This document shows positions 27,686 to 36,256 of a DNA stretch of 64,000 nucleotides, piece after piece. The notes under the pieces are model-generated. The model saw only the letters and a program-made list of their open reading frames with translations, did not search any database and was not told the DNA's origin. Both the position numbers and the translations under genes were made by a program. The DNA comes from an uncultured Kocuria sp. (GTDB lineage Bacteria > Actinomycetota > Actinomycetes > Actinomycetales > Micrococcaceae): assembly GCF_947500125.1 (NCBI RefSeq), contig NZ_CANMRA010000011.1, forward strand, positions 60,945 to 124,944. The letters are read 5' to 3'. Position 1 is the first letter of the stretch. Every line of letters begins with the position of its first letter.

Positions 27686-28212
27686 GTGGGATCGCCGAAG
27701 ATTTCTGTGGTCGCGGCCATCGACCTGGACGGCACGCACGTGCGCCTGGTCGTCACCGGCCCGCTCACCGTGGAGACCCAGTCCGCCCTGCACCCCCTGA
27801 TCCGCCTGGCACGGGTCCTGACCCCGGTCACCCGGGTGATCGTGGATCTCACCGACGCCCGGATCACCGAGGCAACGGCCGTGGAGGCCCTCACCCGGCA
27901 CACCGGGGAGGGGCACCCCGGTCACCCTTCCCACCAGGTGCGGTTCGCCCTGCCCGATCCCGCGCTGCCGGCCGATGCGGACGAGCTGCAGCGGCTGCGC
28001 GCCGAGCAGCGGTCCTGGACGACCTCCAGCCCGGAGGAGGATCCGCACAGCACCGTGCGGACCATCGGCACCGCCTCGGGACCGCGGCCCGGATCGGAGA
28101 GTCCGTCCGGGTGGTGGCCGACCACCACCCGCGCCGTGCCCGCCGCGTGCGGCAGAAGCCCGTTCATCCGTCACAGCCCACCCTGTTCGTCCGACACAGA
28201 AGGAAGCGATGA
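27686..28212 (+). pseudogene. STAS-like domain protein with probable frameshift
   Basis: From GTG 27686 the frame encodes a STAS/anti-anti-sigma-like sequence (HVRLVVTGPLTVETQSALHP, then RVIVDLTDARITEATAVEAL). It contains no stop until 29320 and would run through the next gene. A different frame, open over the same 3' part (reading ...RIGESVRVVADHH...), ends at TGA 28210-28212, giving the usual ATGA overlap with the lipoprotein ATG. The distance 27686-28212 is not a multiple of 3. I infer a -1/+2 frameshift around 28,050-28,095. Alternatively the coding end is simply elsewhere. No function can be assigned. Confidence 0.45.
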
Positions 28213-28856
28213 TCATGTCCTCGTACCGACCGATCGCCGTCACCGCGGTCCTCGCCGCCCTGCTCCTGGCCGGCTGCGGCACCGACGAAGCCCAGGCCCC
28301 GGCAACCGGCCCCACCGGGACCGCAGCCGCCACCCCGGAAGCCACCCCGGGAGCCACAGCCACCCCCTCGACCGACGCGGTGCCCGAAGGGGTCGCCGCC
28401 CAGTACGCCACCCTGGCCGCAGAGGTCGAGGCCGAGGGCGGGCGCACCGCCGCCGGGGACTGGGAGGTCGCCTACATCGTCGAACCCGCCGAGCCCTGGT
28501 TCGAGACCACCGACGGGGACCCGACCCGACGCGAACCCGCCGCCGGGGAGACCCACCACCTGGAGATCATCCCGATCGAAGCGGCCACCGGCCGCATCGT
28601 GCCCGAGGTGCCGATCCGTCTGGAGGTCCTCGACGACACCGGAGAGGTCGTCGACGAGCAGGAGCTGATGTTCTTCAACGCCGAGTTCTTCCACTACGCC
28701 AACAACTTCAGCGTCCCGGACGAGGGCGACTACACCCTGCGGGCCACCCTGGAGCCGCCGGAGTTCACCCGGCACGGGGAGAGCCTCGAGGAGCTCACCC
28801 TGCTGGAGCCGGTGACCGTCACCTTCGAGGACGTCCGCCTGGAGCCCGCGCCCTGA
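28209..28856 (+). CDS. Tp34/P19-like iron transport lipoprotein
   Basis: A 215-residue secreted lipoprotein: signal peptide with lipobox LLAGCG (Cys22 or 23), then a Thr/Pro/Ala linker. A beta-sandwich domain resembling the Tp34/P19 iron-transport family follows. The family region is HHLEIIPIEAATGRIVPEVP, LMFFNAEFFHYANNFSVPDE and LRATLEPPEFTRHGE. P19-type proteins bind metals and act in iron uptake, often with FTR1-type permeases. None is adjacent here, so partners are unknown. ATG 28209 is preceded by GAAGGAA; ATG 28215 is an alternative. Confidence 0.8.
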   Translation: MIMSSYRPIAVTAVLAALLLAGCGTDEAQAPATGPTGTAAATPEATPGATATPSTDAVPEGVAAQYATLAAEVEAEGGRTAAGDWEVAYIVEPAEPWFETTDGDPTRREPAAGETHHLEIIPIEAATGRIVPEVPIRLEVLDDTGEVVDEQELMFFNAEFFHYANNFSVPDEGDYTLRATLEPPEFTRHGESLEELTLLEPVTVTFEDVRLEPAP

Positions 28857-28899
28857 CGCCCTGGGACGGTCTCGGGGCCCGGTGGCATGTCTGCCGGGG

Positions 28900-29448
28900 T
28901 CAGACGGCTCCGCCGGCGGCCTCCGGCGCCCCGGAGCCATGGCCGCCGCCGTGCCCGTGCCCGCCGTCGCCGACGTGCTCCCGGGCCACGAAGTTCTCGA
29001 GGTCGAAGAGGTTCTCGGCACGGGCCGCGACGTTCACCAGGGTGGTCATCGATGCCACCTCCTCGACCTGTTCCTGGAGGAACCAGAGCATGAACTGCTC
29101 CCCCAGCGCGTCTCCCTCGGCCCGGGCGGCGGCGAACAGCGTCTTGATCTGCTCGGTGACCTCCTGCTCCTGGGACAGCGCCAGCGCCAGCGGCTCGTGG
29201 ACATCGGTGAAGTCGTTTCGCACCTCCCCGACCCCGGGGATGGTCAGGGACAGGTCCCGGTCCAGGATGTACTGGACGATCATCATGGCGTGGTTGCGCT
29301 CCTCCAGGGACTGCCGGTAGAAGTGCCGGGCCAGCTGGGGGAGATCCTGGCTGTCGAACCAGACTGCCACGGCGATGTACTGGTGGGAGGCGGCGAACTC
29401 GTTGCCGACCTGACGGGTGAGCAGCTCGTCAAAGGTCTCGGGGGCCAT
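28900..29448 (-). CDS. ftn: Ferritin (non-heme)
   Basis: A 182-residue iron-storage protein. The ferroxidase helices show RQVGNEFAASHQYIAVAVWF and RQSLEERNHAMMIVQYILDR with the conserved Glu, ExxH pattern. EQFMLWFLQEQVEEVASMTT carries the second-half ligands. The C-terminus ends in a His/Gly tail (GGHGHGGGHG) that is unusual and could bind metal. The start is ATG 29448 with AGGAGG upstream. It converges on the iron lipoprotein gene, which groups uptake and storage genes. Confidence 0.93.
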   Translation of the reverse strand: MAPETFDELLTRQVGNEFAASHQYIAVAVWFDSQDLPQLARHFYRQSLEERNHAMMIVQYILDRDLSLTIPGVGEVRNDFTDVHEPLALALSQEQEVTEQIKTLFAAARAEGDALGEQFMLWFLQEQVEEVASMTTLVNVAARAENLFDLENFVAREHVGDGGHGHGGGHGSGAPEAAGGAV

Positions 29449-29682
29449 CGGATCCTCCTGGGGTTGGGGCCTCCCGGACGGAGATCGACGCTGCGTGCCG
29501 GCCCCCGCAGTCGTCACCGACCGGAATCGGGTCTGGACACTTGCTGGCCGACGACACCGGAGGACCGCGCAGTCACACCCGGTGTGGAGCTCGATTCTAG
29601 TCCCCGGACTTCGCCTCGGGCAGGAGGATCAGCGCCTCCGGGCATTCCGCATGTCTGCGCCCACCGGGGGTGCACCTCAGCC

Positions 29683-30630
29683 TCATCGGAGGGCGAAGCT
29701 CCTCCGATAGGCCGAGGGCGTGGTCGCGTAGGCCGCGGCGAAGTTCTGCCGGAGGGTGACCGCGCTGCCGAAGCCGCAAGCCAGCGCGATCCGGTCGATC
29801 CCCCAGTTCGTGGTCTCGAGCAGGCTGCGGGCCTCGTCGAGGCGTCGCGCGAGGACCCAGCGGGCGGGGGTGGTGCCGGTGGTGCCGCGGAAGCGGCGCA
29901 CGAAGGTCCGGCGGCTCATCCGGGCATGGGAGGCGAGTTCGTCGATGGACAGGGGTTCGTGCAGCCGGCCCATCGCCCAGTCCAGCGTGGCGGCCAGGGG
30001 ATCCCCGTGGTCGGGGCGGGCGACCGGACGCTCGATGTACTGGGCCTGACCGCCCTCCCGGTGCGGTGCCACGACCAGGCCGCGGGCGACCCGGTTGGCA
30101 GCAGCAGCACCCAGGTGCTTGCGGACCAGGTGGAGGCAGGCGTCGAGCGAGGACGCCGTGCCGGCGGAGGTCATGACGTCGTCGTGGTCGATGTAGAGCA
30201 CCGAGTCGTCGACAGCCAGCTCCGGGTGACGGGTCGCCAGTTCCTGCATGCCCTGCCAGTGGGTGACCGCGGGTCGGCCGTTCAGCAGGCCGGCTTCGGC
30301 CACCGCGAAGGCGCCCAGGCACATCCCGACCACACCGGCACCACGGGCATGCGCGCCGAGGAGCGCGGTGCGCAGTGACTCGGCGATGGTCACCGGCGGG
30401 TACGGCCAGGACGGGATCACCACCATGTCGGCGTCCTCCGCGGCTTCTGGTCCGGCGAGGTTGCCGAGCGGGTTTCCCTCGGCCGTCGTGATCGTGTCCG
30501 TGTCCGTGCTCCACAGCACGGTGCTCCAGTCCTCCGCCAGGCCCAGCCGGGTGACCTCGCCGAACACCATCTGCGGAACGGCCAGGTGGAACATCGTCAC
30601 GCCCTCGAACGCATAGATCGCGATCCGCAT
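29683..30630 (-). CDS. GlxA-type transcriptional regulator (DJ-1/PfpI + AraC HTH)
   Basis: A 315-residue regulator with an N-terminal DJ-1/PfpI domain (residues about 1-170, nucleophile elbow GVVGMCLGAFAVAEAGLL). The C-terminal AraC/XylS double HTH has ELASHARMSRRTFVRRFRGT and GIDRIALACGFGSAVTLRQN. The ligand is unknown. It is divergent from the isochorismatase-family gene 160 nt away, a common regulator-target pairing for GlxA-like proteins. The start is ATG 30630 with GGGAGG upstream. Confidence 0.9.
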   Translation of the reverse strand: MRIAIYAFEGVTMFHLAVPQMVFGEVTRLGLAEDWSTVLWSTDTDTITTAEGNPLGNLAGPEAAEDADMVVIPSWPYPPVTIAESLRTALLGAHARGAGVVGMCLGAFAVAEAGLLNGRPAVTHWQGMQELATRHPELAVDDSVLYIDHDDVMTSAGTASSLDACLHLVRKHLGAAAANRVARGLVVAPHREGGQAQYIERPVARPDHGDPLAATLDWAMGRLHEPLSIDELASHARMSRRTFVRRFRGTTGTTPARWVLARRLDEARSLLETTNWGIDRIALACGFGSAVTLRQNFAAAYATTPSAYRRSFALR

Positions 30631-30790
30631 CAGACCTCCCTGACCGCTCGTACGGGCGCGCAGAACTTGTGGCCCGATCTCATCGTCATTGTGCCCGCGG
30701 GCCGATCGCCGCGGCGATCGGCCCGGCGCGAGCATGGAGACGGACCGAGCATCTCTGCCGGTCCGACACCCACATTCCTGAGGAGACCCA

Positions 30791-31432
30791 GTGACCGTCC
30801 CCCGCCGTGCCCTGATCGTCGTCGACGCCCAGATGGAGTACTTCGACGGCCCGATGGCCATCCAGCACCCGCCCCGCGAGGAGTCGCTGGCCCACATCAC
30901 CCGTGCTCTCCAGGTCGCCGCCGAGCAGGACATTCCGGTCGTCATGGTCCAGCACGAACTGGGTGAGGGTGCACCCGTCTTCGCGCCCGGCTCGACGGGA
31001 TACCCGCTCCACCCGGAGCTCGAGCAGCTCGACAACCGGCAGTGGAAGCAGGTCGTGAAGGGGTACGGCAGCGTCTTCGCCGGCACCGATGTGGCCGACT
31101 GGCTGCGGGAGCGCGGAGTCGACACGGTCACGATCGTCGGCTACATGACCAACAACTGCGACCTGGCGACGGCGGTCGAGGCCGAGGGGCTCGGTTTCGC
31201 GGCCGAGATCCTCTCCGACGCCACCGGGGCGATCCACCTCGCCAACGAGGCCGGCCAGGTCTCGGCCTAGGACCTCCACCGCACCCTGATGGTGCTGCTG
31301 CAGTCGAACTTCGCCGCGGTCACCACCACGGCCGGTTGGGCCGATGCGGTGGCCGACGACGAGGCGCTGGTCCGCAGCAACCTCGTCGTCTCGGCGATGA
31401 GCGGAGCGGAAGCGTTCGCCGGCCGCTCCTAG
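30791..31432 (+). pseudogene. Isochorismatase-family cysteine hydrolase interrupted by TAG
   Basis: The first 159 codons encode a cysteine hydrolase with the catalytic Asp (RRALIVVDAQMEY), Lys (KQVVKGYGSVFAG) and Cys (MTNNCDLATAVEA). TAG at 31268-31270 then ends the frame after VSA. The same frame continues without break (DLHRTLMVLLQSNFAAVTTT, then VRSNLVVSAM) to a second TAG at 31430-31432, giving the family's usual length of about 213 residues. A single GAG to TAG change explains it. The truncated protein keeps the catalytic triad but lacks the last helix, so it is probably inactive or unstable. Confidence 0.85.
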
Positions 31433-31514
31433 TTCCTCCTCGATCGGGTCGGTGCTGATCGACGCCGCGGACCCGTCCGGCCCCGTCTGTCAACGGCACG
31501 TGAGAGGAAGATGA

Positions 31515-31548
31515 AGGAGGGGACGGGCCGTGCGGCCCGTCCCCTCCT
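31515..31548. terminator. Terminator between the broken hydrolase and the helicase gene
   Basis: A perfect 15-bp stem (AGGAGGGGACGGGCC and its complement) with loop GTGC lies 27 nt after the DEAD-box helicase stop codon on the minus strand. Confidence 0.8.
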
Positions 31549-31575
31549 CCCGTCGCGGGGGTCCTGCCCCCGCGC

Positions 31576-33453
31576 TCAGAACTTCTTGTGGCGCGGCTTG
31601 CGGAACGGCTTCTCGCCGTCCCGGTCGCCCGCGGAGTACCCGGACCTCTTGCCCTGGTAGCCGCCGCGGGAGTCGTCGCCCCGGGCACCGCCGCCGCGGC
31701 GGGGGCGGTCCTGGTAGGAGGAGGTGCTGCGCGGCCGGGCCCGGCCGCCACCGCCGCCCGGGCCGCGATCGGCCTCGAGCTGGATGAGCTCCCCGTTGAT
31801 GCGCGTGCGGGAGAGCCGGTCCAGGGTCGAGGCGGGCAGGTTCTCAGGCAGGCCCACGAGGGTGTGGGTGGAGCGGATGTCGATCGCCCCGATCTGCTCG
31901 CCGCTCAGGCCGCCCTCGTTGGTGAGGGCCCCGACCACGGAGCCCGGCGAGACGCGGTGCCGGTGGCCGACGGACAGCCGGTAGGTGGCCATGCCCTTCT
32001 CGGTGCGCGGCTCGCGGCGCGGCCGGTCGTCGCCGTCCCGTCCCGGACGGTCCCGGTCGCGGGTGCGCTGCACCGGCTCGGGCAGCTCCTCCACGAAGAA
32101 GGGCCGGCCGTCCTGGGCCATCACGGCGATCGCGGCGGCGATCTCCACCGCGTCGACGTCGTGCTCGGCCTGGTACTGCTCCACGAGCTCACGGAACTGG
32201 GCGAGGTCCTCGGACTCCATGGTGTCCGTGATCTGCTGGGCGAACCGGTCCTTGCGGGTCTGGTTCACGTCCTCCGTGGAGGGCATGCGCATGAGCTCCA
32301 CCGGCTGGCGGGTGGCCTTCTCGATGGCCCGCAGCAGGTACTTCTCCCGCGGGGTCATGAAGAGGATCGCCTCGCCGGAGCGCCCGGCGCGGCCGGTGCG
32401 GCCGATCCGGTGCACGTAGGACTCGGTGTCGTGCGGGATGTCGTAGTTGACCACGAGGGAGATGCGCTCGACGTCGAGCCCGCGGGCCGCGACGTCCGTG
32501 GCCACGAGGACGTCGATCTTGCCCTCGCGCAGGGCCTCGACCGTGCGCTCGCGCATGTTCTGCGGGATGTCGCCGTTGATCGCGGCGGCAGCGTAGCCGC
32601 GGGCCTTGAGCCGGTCGGCGACCTCCTCGGTGGCGGCCTTGGTGCGCACGAAGACGATGACGCCGTCGTAGTCCCCGACCTCGAGGATCCGGGTCATGGC
32701 CTCCATCTTGTGGGAGCCCATGACCTGCAGGTACCGCTGGCGGGTGTTGGTGCCCGTGGTGGTCTTGCCCTTGACGGCGATCTCCTGCGGGTCCCGCAGG
32801 TACTTCTTGGCGATCTTGCGGATGGCCGGGGGCATGGTCGCGGAGAACAGCGCGACCTGCTTCTCGACGGGCGTCTGGGAGAGGATCTCCTCGACGTCCT
32901 CGGCGAAGCCCATGCGCAGCATCTCGTCGGCCTCGTCGAGGACCACGTACTGCAGGTGGGACAGGTCCAGAGACCCCTTCTTGAGGTGGTCGATCACGCG
33001 GCCGGGGGTGCCGACGACCACCTGGGCGCCGCGGCGCAGCCCGGCCAGCTGCGGGCCGTAGGGCGAGCCGCCGTAGACCGGCAGGACGGTGAAGTCCTCG
33101 AGGTGGGTGGCGTAGGAGGAGAACGCCTCGCCGACCTGGAGGGCGAGCTCGCGGGTCGGGGCGAGCACCAGGACCTGGGTGTCGCGGGAGACGCCGTTGA
33201 CGTCGGAGAGCTCGGCGAGCCGGGACAGCGCGGGCACGGCGAAGGCCGCGGTCTTGCCGGTGCCGGTCTGGGCCAGGCCCACCACGTCCTGGCCCTGCAG
33301 CAGCACCGGGATGGTGGCGGCCTGGATGGGCGTGGGGTTCTCGTAGCCGACCTCGTCCAGGGTGGCGAGCACCCGGGAGTCGATGCCGAGCTCGGCGAAG
33401 GTGGTGGTGTGCTCCTCGGCGGTGCCGGGGGTGCTGGGGGTGTCGACGGTCAT
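31576..33453 (-). CDS. deaD: DEAD-box ATP-dependent RNA helicase (DeaD/CsdA-like)
   Basis: A 625-residue helicase. Visible motifs are the Q motif (PTPIQAATIPVLLQGQD), I (AQTGTGKTAAFAVP), Ia APTRELALQ, II VLDEADEML, III FSATM, V VATDVAARGLDV and VI HRIGRTGRAGRSG. After the core comes a DbpA-like RNA-binding domain (YRLSVGHRHRVSPGSVVGAL). A Gly/Arg-rich basic tail ends RKPRHKKF. CsdA-type enzymes help ribosome assembly and mRNA turnover in the cold. ATG 33453 begins MTVDTPSTPGT; the upstream extension is not coding. Confidence 0.95.
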   Translation of the reverse strand: MTVDTPSTPGTAEEHTTTFAELGIDSRVLATLDEVGYENPTPIQAATIPVLLQGQDVVGLAQTGTGKTAAFAVPALSRLAELSDVNGVSRDTQVLVLAPTRELALQVGEAFSSYATHLEDFTVLPVYGGSPYGPQLAGLRRGAQVVVGTPGRVIDHLKKGSLDLSHLQYVVLDEADEMLRMGFAEDVEEILSQTPVEKQVALFSATMPPAIRKIAKKYLRDPQEIAVKGKTTTGTNTRQRYLQVMGSHKMEAMTRILEVGDYDGVIVFVRTKAATEEVADRLKARGYAAAAINGDIPQNMRERTVEALREGKIDVLVATDVAARGLDVERISLVVNYDIPHDTESYVHRIGRTGRAGRSGEAILFMTPREKYLLRAIEKATRQPVELMRMPSTEDVNQTRKDRFAQQITDTMESEDLAQFRELVEQYQAEHDVDAVEIAAAIAVMAQDGRPFFVEELPEPVQRTRDRDRPGRDGDDRPRREPRTEKGMATYRLSVGHRHRVSPGSVVGALTNEGGLSGEQIGAIDIRSTHTLVGLPENLPASTLDRLSRTRINGELIQLEADRGPGGGGGRARPRSTSSYQDRPRRGGGARGDDSRGGYQGKRSGYSAGDRDGEKPFRKPRHKKF

Positions 33454-33696
33454 GGAGAAGTGCCTCGTTATCTGTGCGGGTGGCGGCCCGGGAGCAGGTC
33501 CGGGGGCGTCGGCCACGGTCGTGGGTGTCCGGACGTCCCTGCCAACCACTTGGAGCCCCGTTCGGGAACGGGAGCGTCGGACACGGCGCGGCACGGGCCG
33601 CGGCCGAACACGATGCGCGGGCGGCATCGCGTTGCACGAGAAAGTGAGGGAGTGACCGGATTCGGTCCGACCAGTCTAGCGCACCCGGCGGCGCCG

Positions 33697-35142
33697 TCAT
33701 CCCCGGCGACGCACCACCACGAGGTGCTTCTCGTCACGCACCACCGCGTAGTCGGCGCCGTAGCGCTGCCCGGCCCAGTCGGCGACGTCCTCCGGCGGGT
33801 TCCCGCCCCACGCGGCGCCGAGCTGGTCGACCACCACGTACTCCGGGGCCGGATCGCCCTCGGACCCCAGCCAGTGCACCTGCGCGCGGGGCACGAGGTG
33901 GTGCATCAGCGTCAGGTCCGTGGCCACGCTCGCCCCCTCGGGGACGGCCGCCACGGTCGCGGTCTTGGCGTCCGCCCGGGGGTCCGGCCGGTAGGCGGCG
34001 GGGTCCACGAGGTCGGCCAGCGGGCGCCCCGGGACCAGCAGGAGCGCGACGACGAGCGCCAGTGCCGGCGCGGCCCGGGCGAGCCGCCGCAGCCGCCCGC
34101 CGCGCAGCCGCAGCACGGCGTCGAGCAGCGCAAGGAGGACGATGGGCATGAGGACGGCGCTGTAGTGCCAGCCCGTGCCCCAGTAGCCGTGGTTGGGCGA
34201 GAGCATCCGCCAGACCAGCGTGGGCAGCGCCACGAGCGCCAGCGGGGAGCGCACCACGACCAGCACGCCCACGGCCAGCAGGGTCAGCCAGGTGAGCGCC
34301 TTCTGGCCCGGCACCACCAGGGAGACGAGCGCCCCGAGGGGGTCGGCCGCCGCCGCCGCGAGGTCCAGCCGGTCCGCGTACGCGAACCGGCCGTCCGGGC
34401 TGAGGGCGGGCAGCACCACGGTCACCGCGAGCACCGACCAGGCCGCGCCCCACGCGGCGAGCGCGAGCCCCAGCGCCACCGGGCGGCGGTCCCCGTCCGC
34501 CTCGCGGTGCGCGCGCAGGGCGAGCACCAGGCCGAGCACCGCGACCGTGACGCCCAGGTCCTCCTTGACGAACGCGACGGGGGCGGCCCACAGCGCGGCC
34601 GCCGTCCACCGCCGCTCCACGAGGCTGCCGAGGGCGAGGACCAGCAGCGGCAGGGCAAAGGCCACCTCGTGGAACTGCACCGACACGGCGGCCTGCAGCC
34701 CGAAGCTCAGCCCGTAGGCCAGTCCCAGGGCCGCCCCCGGGGCCGCCCCGAGCGCCCGGACCGCGAACCGCGTCAGCGCCCACGCAGAGACCGCCACGAG
34801 CAGGTCCTGGACCACGAGCAGGGTCAGCGCGGAGGGGAACAGCGCGTAGACCGGCCCCAGCAGCACCAGGATCGGGTGGAAGTGGTCGCCCAGCAGGTTG
34901 GCGCCGTGGCCCTTGATGTGCACGACCGGGCCGTCCCCGGCGGCGTAGGACTTGGCGAGCTGGGTGAAGATCCCCAGGTCCCAGGACGGGACCTCCCAGC
35001 GGTGCCACTGGAGCAGGGACCACCACAGGTACAGGACGAGCACCAGCAGCCCCACGCCCAGCGGCACCAGCCGCGCCCGCCCGGTCAGGGGGGCCGGCGG
35101 GGTGGCAGGGGCTGCGGGGCGCCGGAGCGCGGTGGCGGGCAT
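33697..35142 (-). CDS. DUF2079 membrane protein
   Basis: A polytopic membrane protein of the DUF2079 family (GT-C-like, probable sugar or polyprenyl-linked substrate handling). Family marks are WHRWEVPSWDLGIFTQLAKS, HFHPILVLLGPVYALFP and SVQFHEVAFALPLLVLALG. About eleven helices are followed by a small C-terminal soluble domain ending VVRDEKHLVVVRRRG. I choose ATG 35142 because it has GAGGAGG upstream and leaves room for divergent promoters. The alternative ATGs at 35208/35205 lie within 10 nt of the opposite gene's start. Confidence 0.8.
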   Translation of the reverse strand: MPATALRRPAAPATPPAPLTGRARLVPLGVGLLVLVLYLWWSLLQWHRWEVPSWDLGIFTQLAKSYAAGDGPVVHIKGHGANLLGDHFHPILVLLGPVYALFPSALTLLVVQDLLVAVSAWALTRFAVRALGAAPGAALGLAYGLSFGLQAAVSVQFHEVAFALPLLVLALGSLVERRWTAAALWAAPVAFVKEDLGVTVAVLGLVLALRAHREADGDRRPVALGLALAAWGAAWSVLAVTVVLPALSPDGRFAYADRLDLAAAAADPLGALVSLVVPGQKALTWLTLLAVGVLVVVRSPLALVALPTLVWRMLSPNHGYWGTGWHYSAVLMPIVLLALLDAVLRLRGGRLRRLARAAPALALVVALLLVPGRPLADLVDPAAYRPDPRADAKTATVAAVPEGASVATDLTLMHHLVPRAQVHWLGSEGDPAPEYVVVDQLGAAWGGNPPEDVADWAGQRYGADYAVVRDEKHLVVVRRRG

Positions 35143-35214
35143 GGCCTCCTCGGTGGCTGGGCGGCCCGCCCGGACCGGCGCGGCGCCGTCGGACAGGACT
35201 GTCATCATGGTCTC

Positions 35215-36204
35215 ATGGCCGTCACCGCTCCCCCGCCCGCCCGCCGGCACCCGGCCGGCCCGGACGCCGAGCTCGTGTGGGACCCGGAGGGCGCCCTGCA
35301 CCTGGGCCAGACGCTCGGGGTGCTGGCCCGGGGCAGCGCCGATCCCCTGGTCCGGGTCGCGGCGCCCGACGTCGTGTGGGTCACCGCCCGGACCGCCGCG
35401 GGCCCGGTCACGGCCCGCTTCTCCCGCACCGGCGGCGGCCGTCCCCTCCAGCGGCCCGTGCACGTGCGCGCGTGGGGGCCGGGGGCCGGGGAGTTCCTCG
35501 GCGAGGCCCCGCGCTGGGCGGGCGCGGAGGACGCGTGGGACCGGTTCGAGGCCTCGGACGCCTACCGCGCCCTGCCGCACCGGCTGACCGCGGCCCGGCA
35601 CCACCACCCGGGGCTGCGCCTGCCCTCGACCGGCCGGGTGCTGGACCGTGCCGTGCTCTCGGTGCTGGAGCAGCGCGTGACCGTGCGCGAGGCCGTGGCC
35701 GCCCATCGGCAGCTCGTGCGGCGTCACGGCGAGCCCGCGCCGGGCCCGGCCCCGGAGGGGATGCGGATCGCCCCGACCGCCGAGGCGTGGCTCCGGGTGC
35801 CCGTGTGGGAGTGGCACCGGGCGGGGGTCGACGGCGCCCGGGCCGCCACCGTCCGGCGCGTGGCCGAGCGGGCCGCCGCCCTCGAGCGGCTGGGCCGCGG
35901 CCCCCTGGACGCCGAGCTGCACCGGGGGCTGCGCTCGATCCCCGGTCTCGGGCCCTGGACGGTCGCGGAGATCGTCCAGTGCACCCACGGGGACCCGGAC
36001 TCGGTCAGCGTCTTCGACTTCCACCTCGCGGACACGGTGTGCTGGTTCTTCGACCGGCGCCCCGGCGACGACCGCCGGATGCTCGAGCTGCTGGAGCCGT
36101 GGCGGGGCGACCGGCAGCGGGTGGTGCGCCTGCTGCGGGCCTCGGGGTTCCGCAAGCCCTCGTTCGCGCCGCGCCTGCACCCGGAGGACCACCGGCGCCG
36201 GTGA
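35215..36204 (+). CDS. DNA-3-methyladenine glycosylase II-like protein (HhH-GPD)
   Basis: A 329-residue protein. The helix-hairpin-helix of the HhH-GPD superfamily is LRSIPGLGPWTVAEIVQCTH (about residues 242-261). GDPDSVSVFDFHLADTV follows and carries the expected catalytic Asp. It resembles actinobacterial AlkA-like glycosylases, which remove alkylated bases, though the N-terminal domain is divergent. The start is ATG 35215. It is divergent from the DUF2079 gene. Confidence 0.85.
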   Translation: MAVTAPPPARRHPAGPDAELVWDPEGALHLGQTLGVLARGSADPLVRVAAPDVVWVTARTAAGPVTARFSRTGGGRPLQRPVHVRAWGPGAGEFLGEAPRWAGAEDAWDRFEASDAYRALPHRLTAARHHHPGLRLPSTGRVLDRAVLSVLEQRVTVREAVAAHRQLVRRHGEPAPGPAPEGMRIAPTAEAWLRVPVWEWHRAGVDGARAATVRRVAERAAALERLGRGPLDAELHRGLRSIPGLGPWTVAEIVQCTHGDPDSVSVFDFHLADTVCWFFDRRPGDDRRMLELLEPWRGDRQRVVRLLRASGFRKPSFAPRLHPEDHRRR

Positions 36205-36256
36205 GGACATCCTGTCCTTGCTGGCACGGCGGGGCCCGCGGGCGTTGAATGGGGTC

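Noticed and set aside
27922..28167. Minus-strand ORF opposite the STAS-like gene
   Set aside because: No ribosome site, low-complexity Arg/Ser/Gly composition, and the plus strand carries recognisable domains.
31588..36204. A plus-strand open frame of over 1,500 codons covering the helicase and DUF2079 genes
   Set aside because: It is the antisense shadow of real minus-strand genes in GC-rich DNA; only its last 329 codons (from 35,215) look like a protein (AlkA-like glycosylase).
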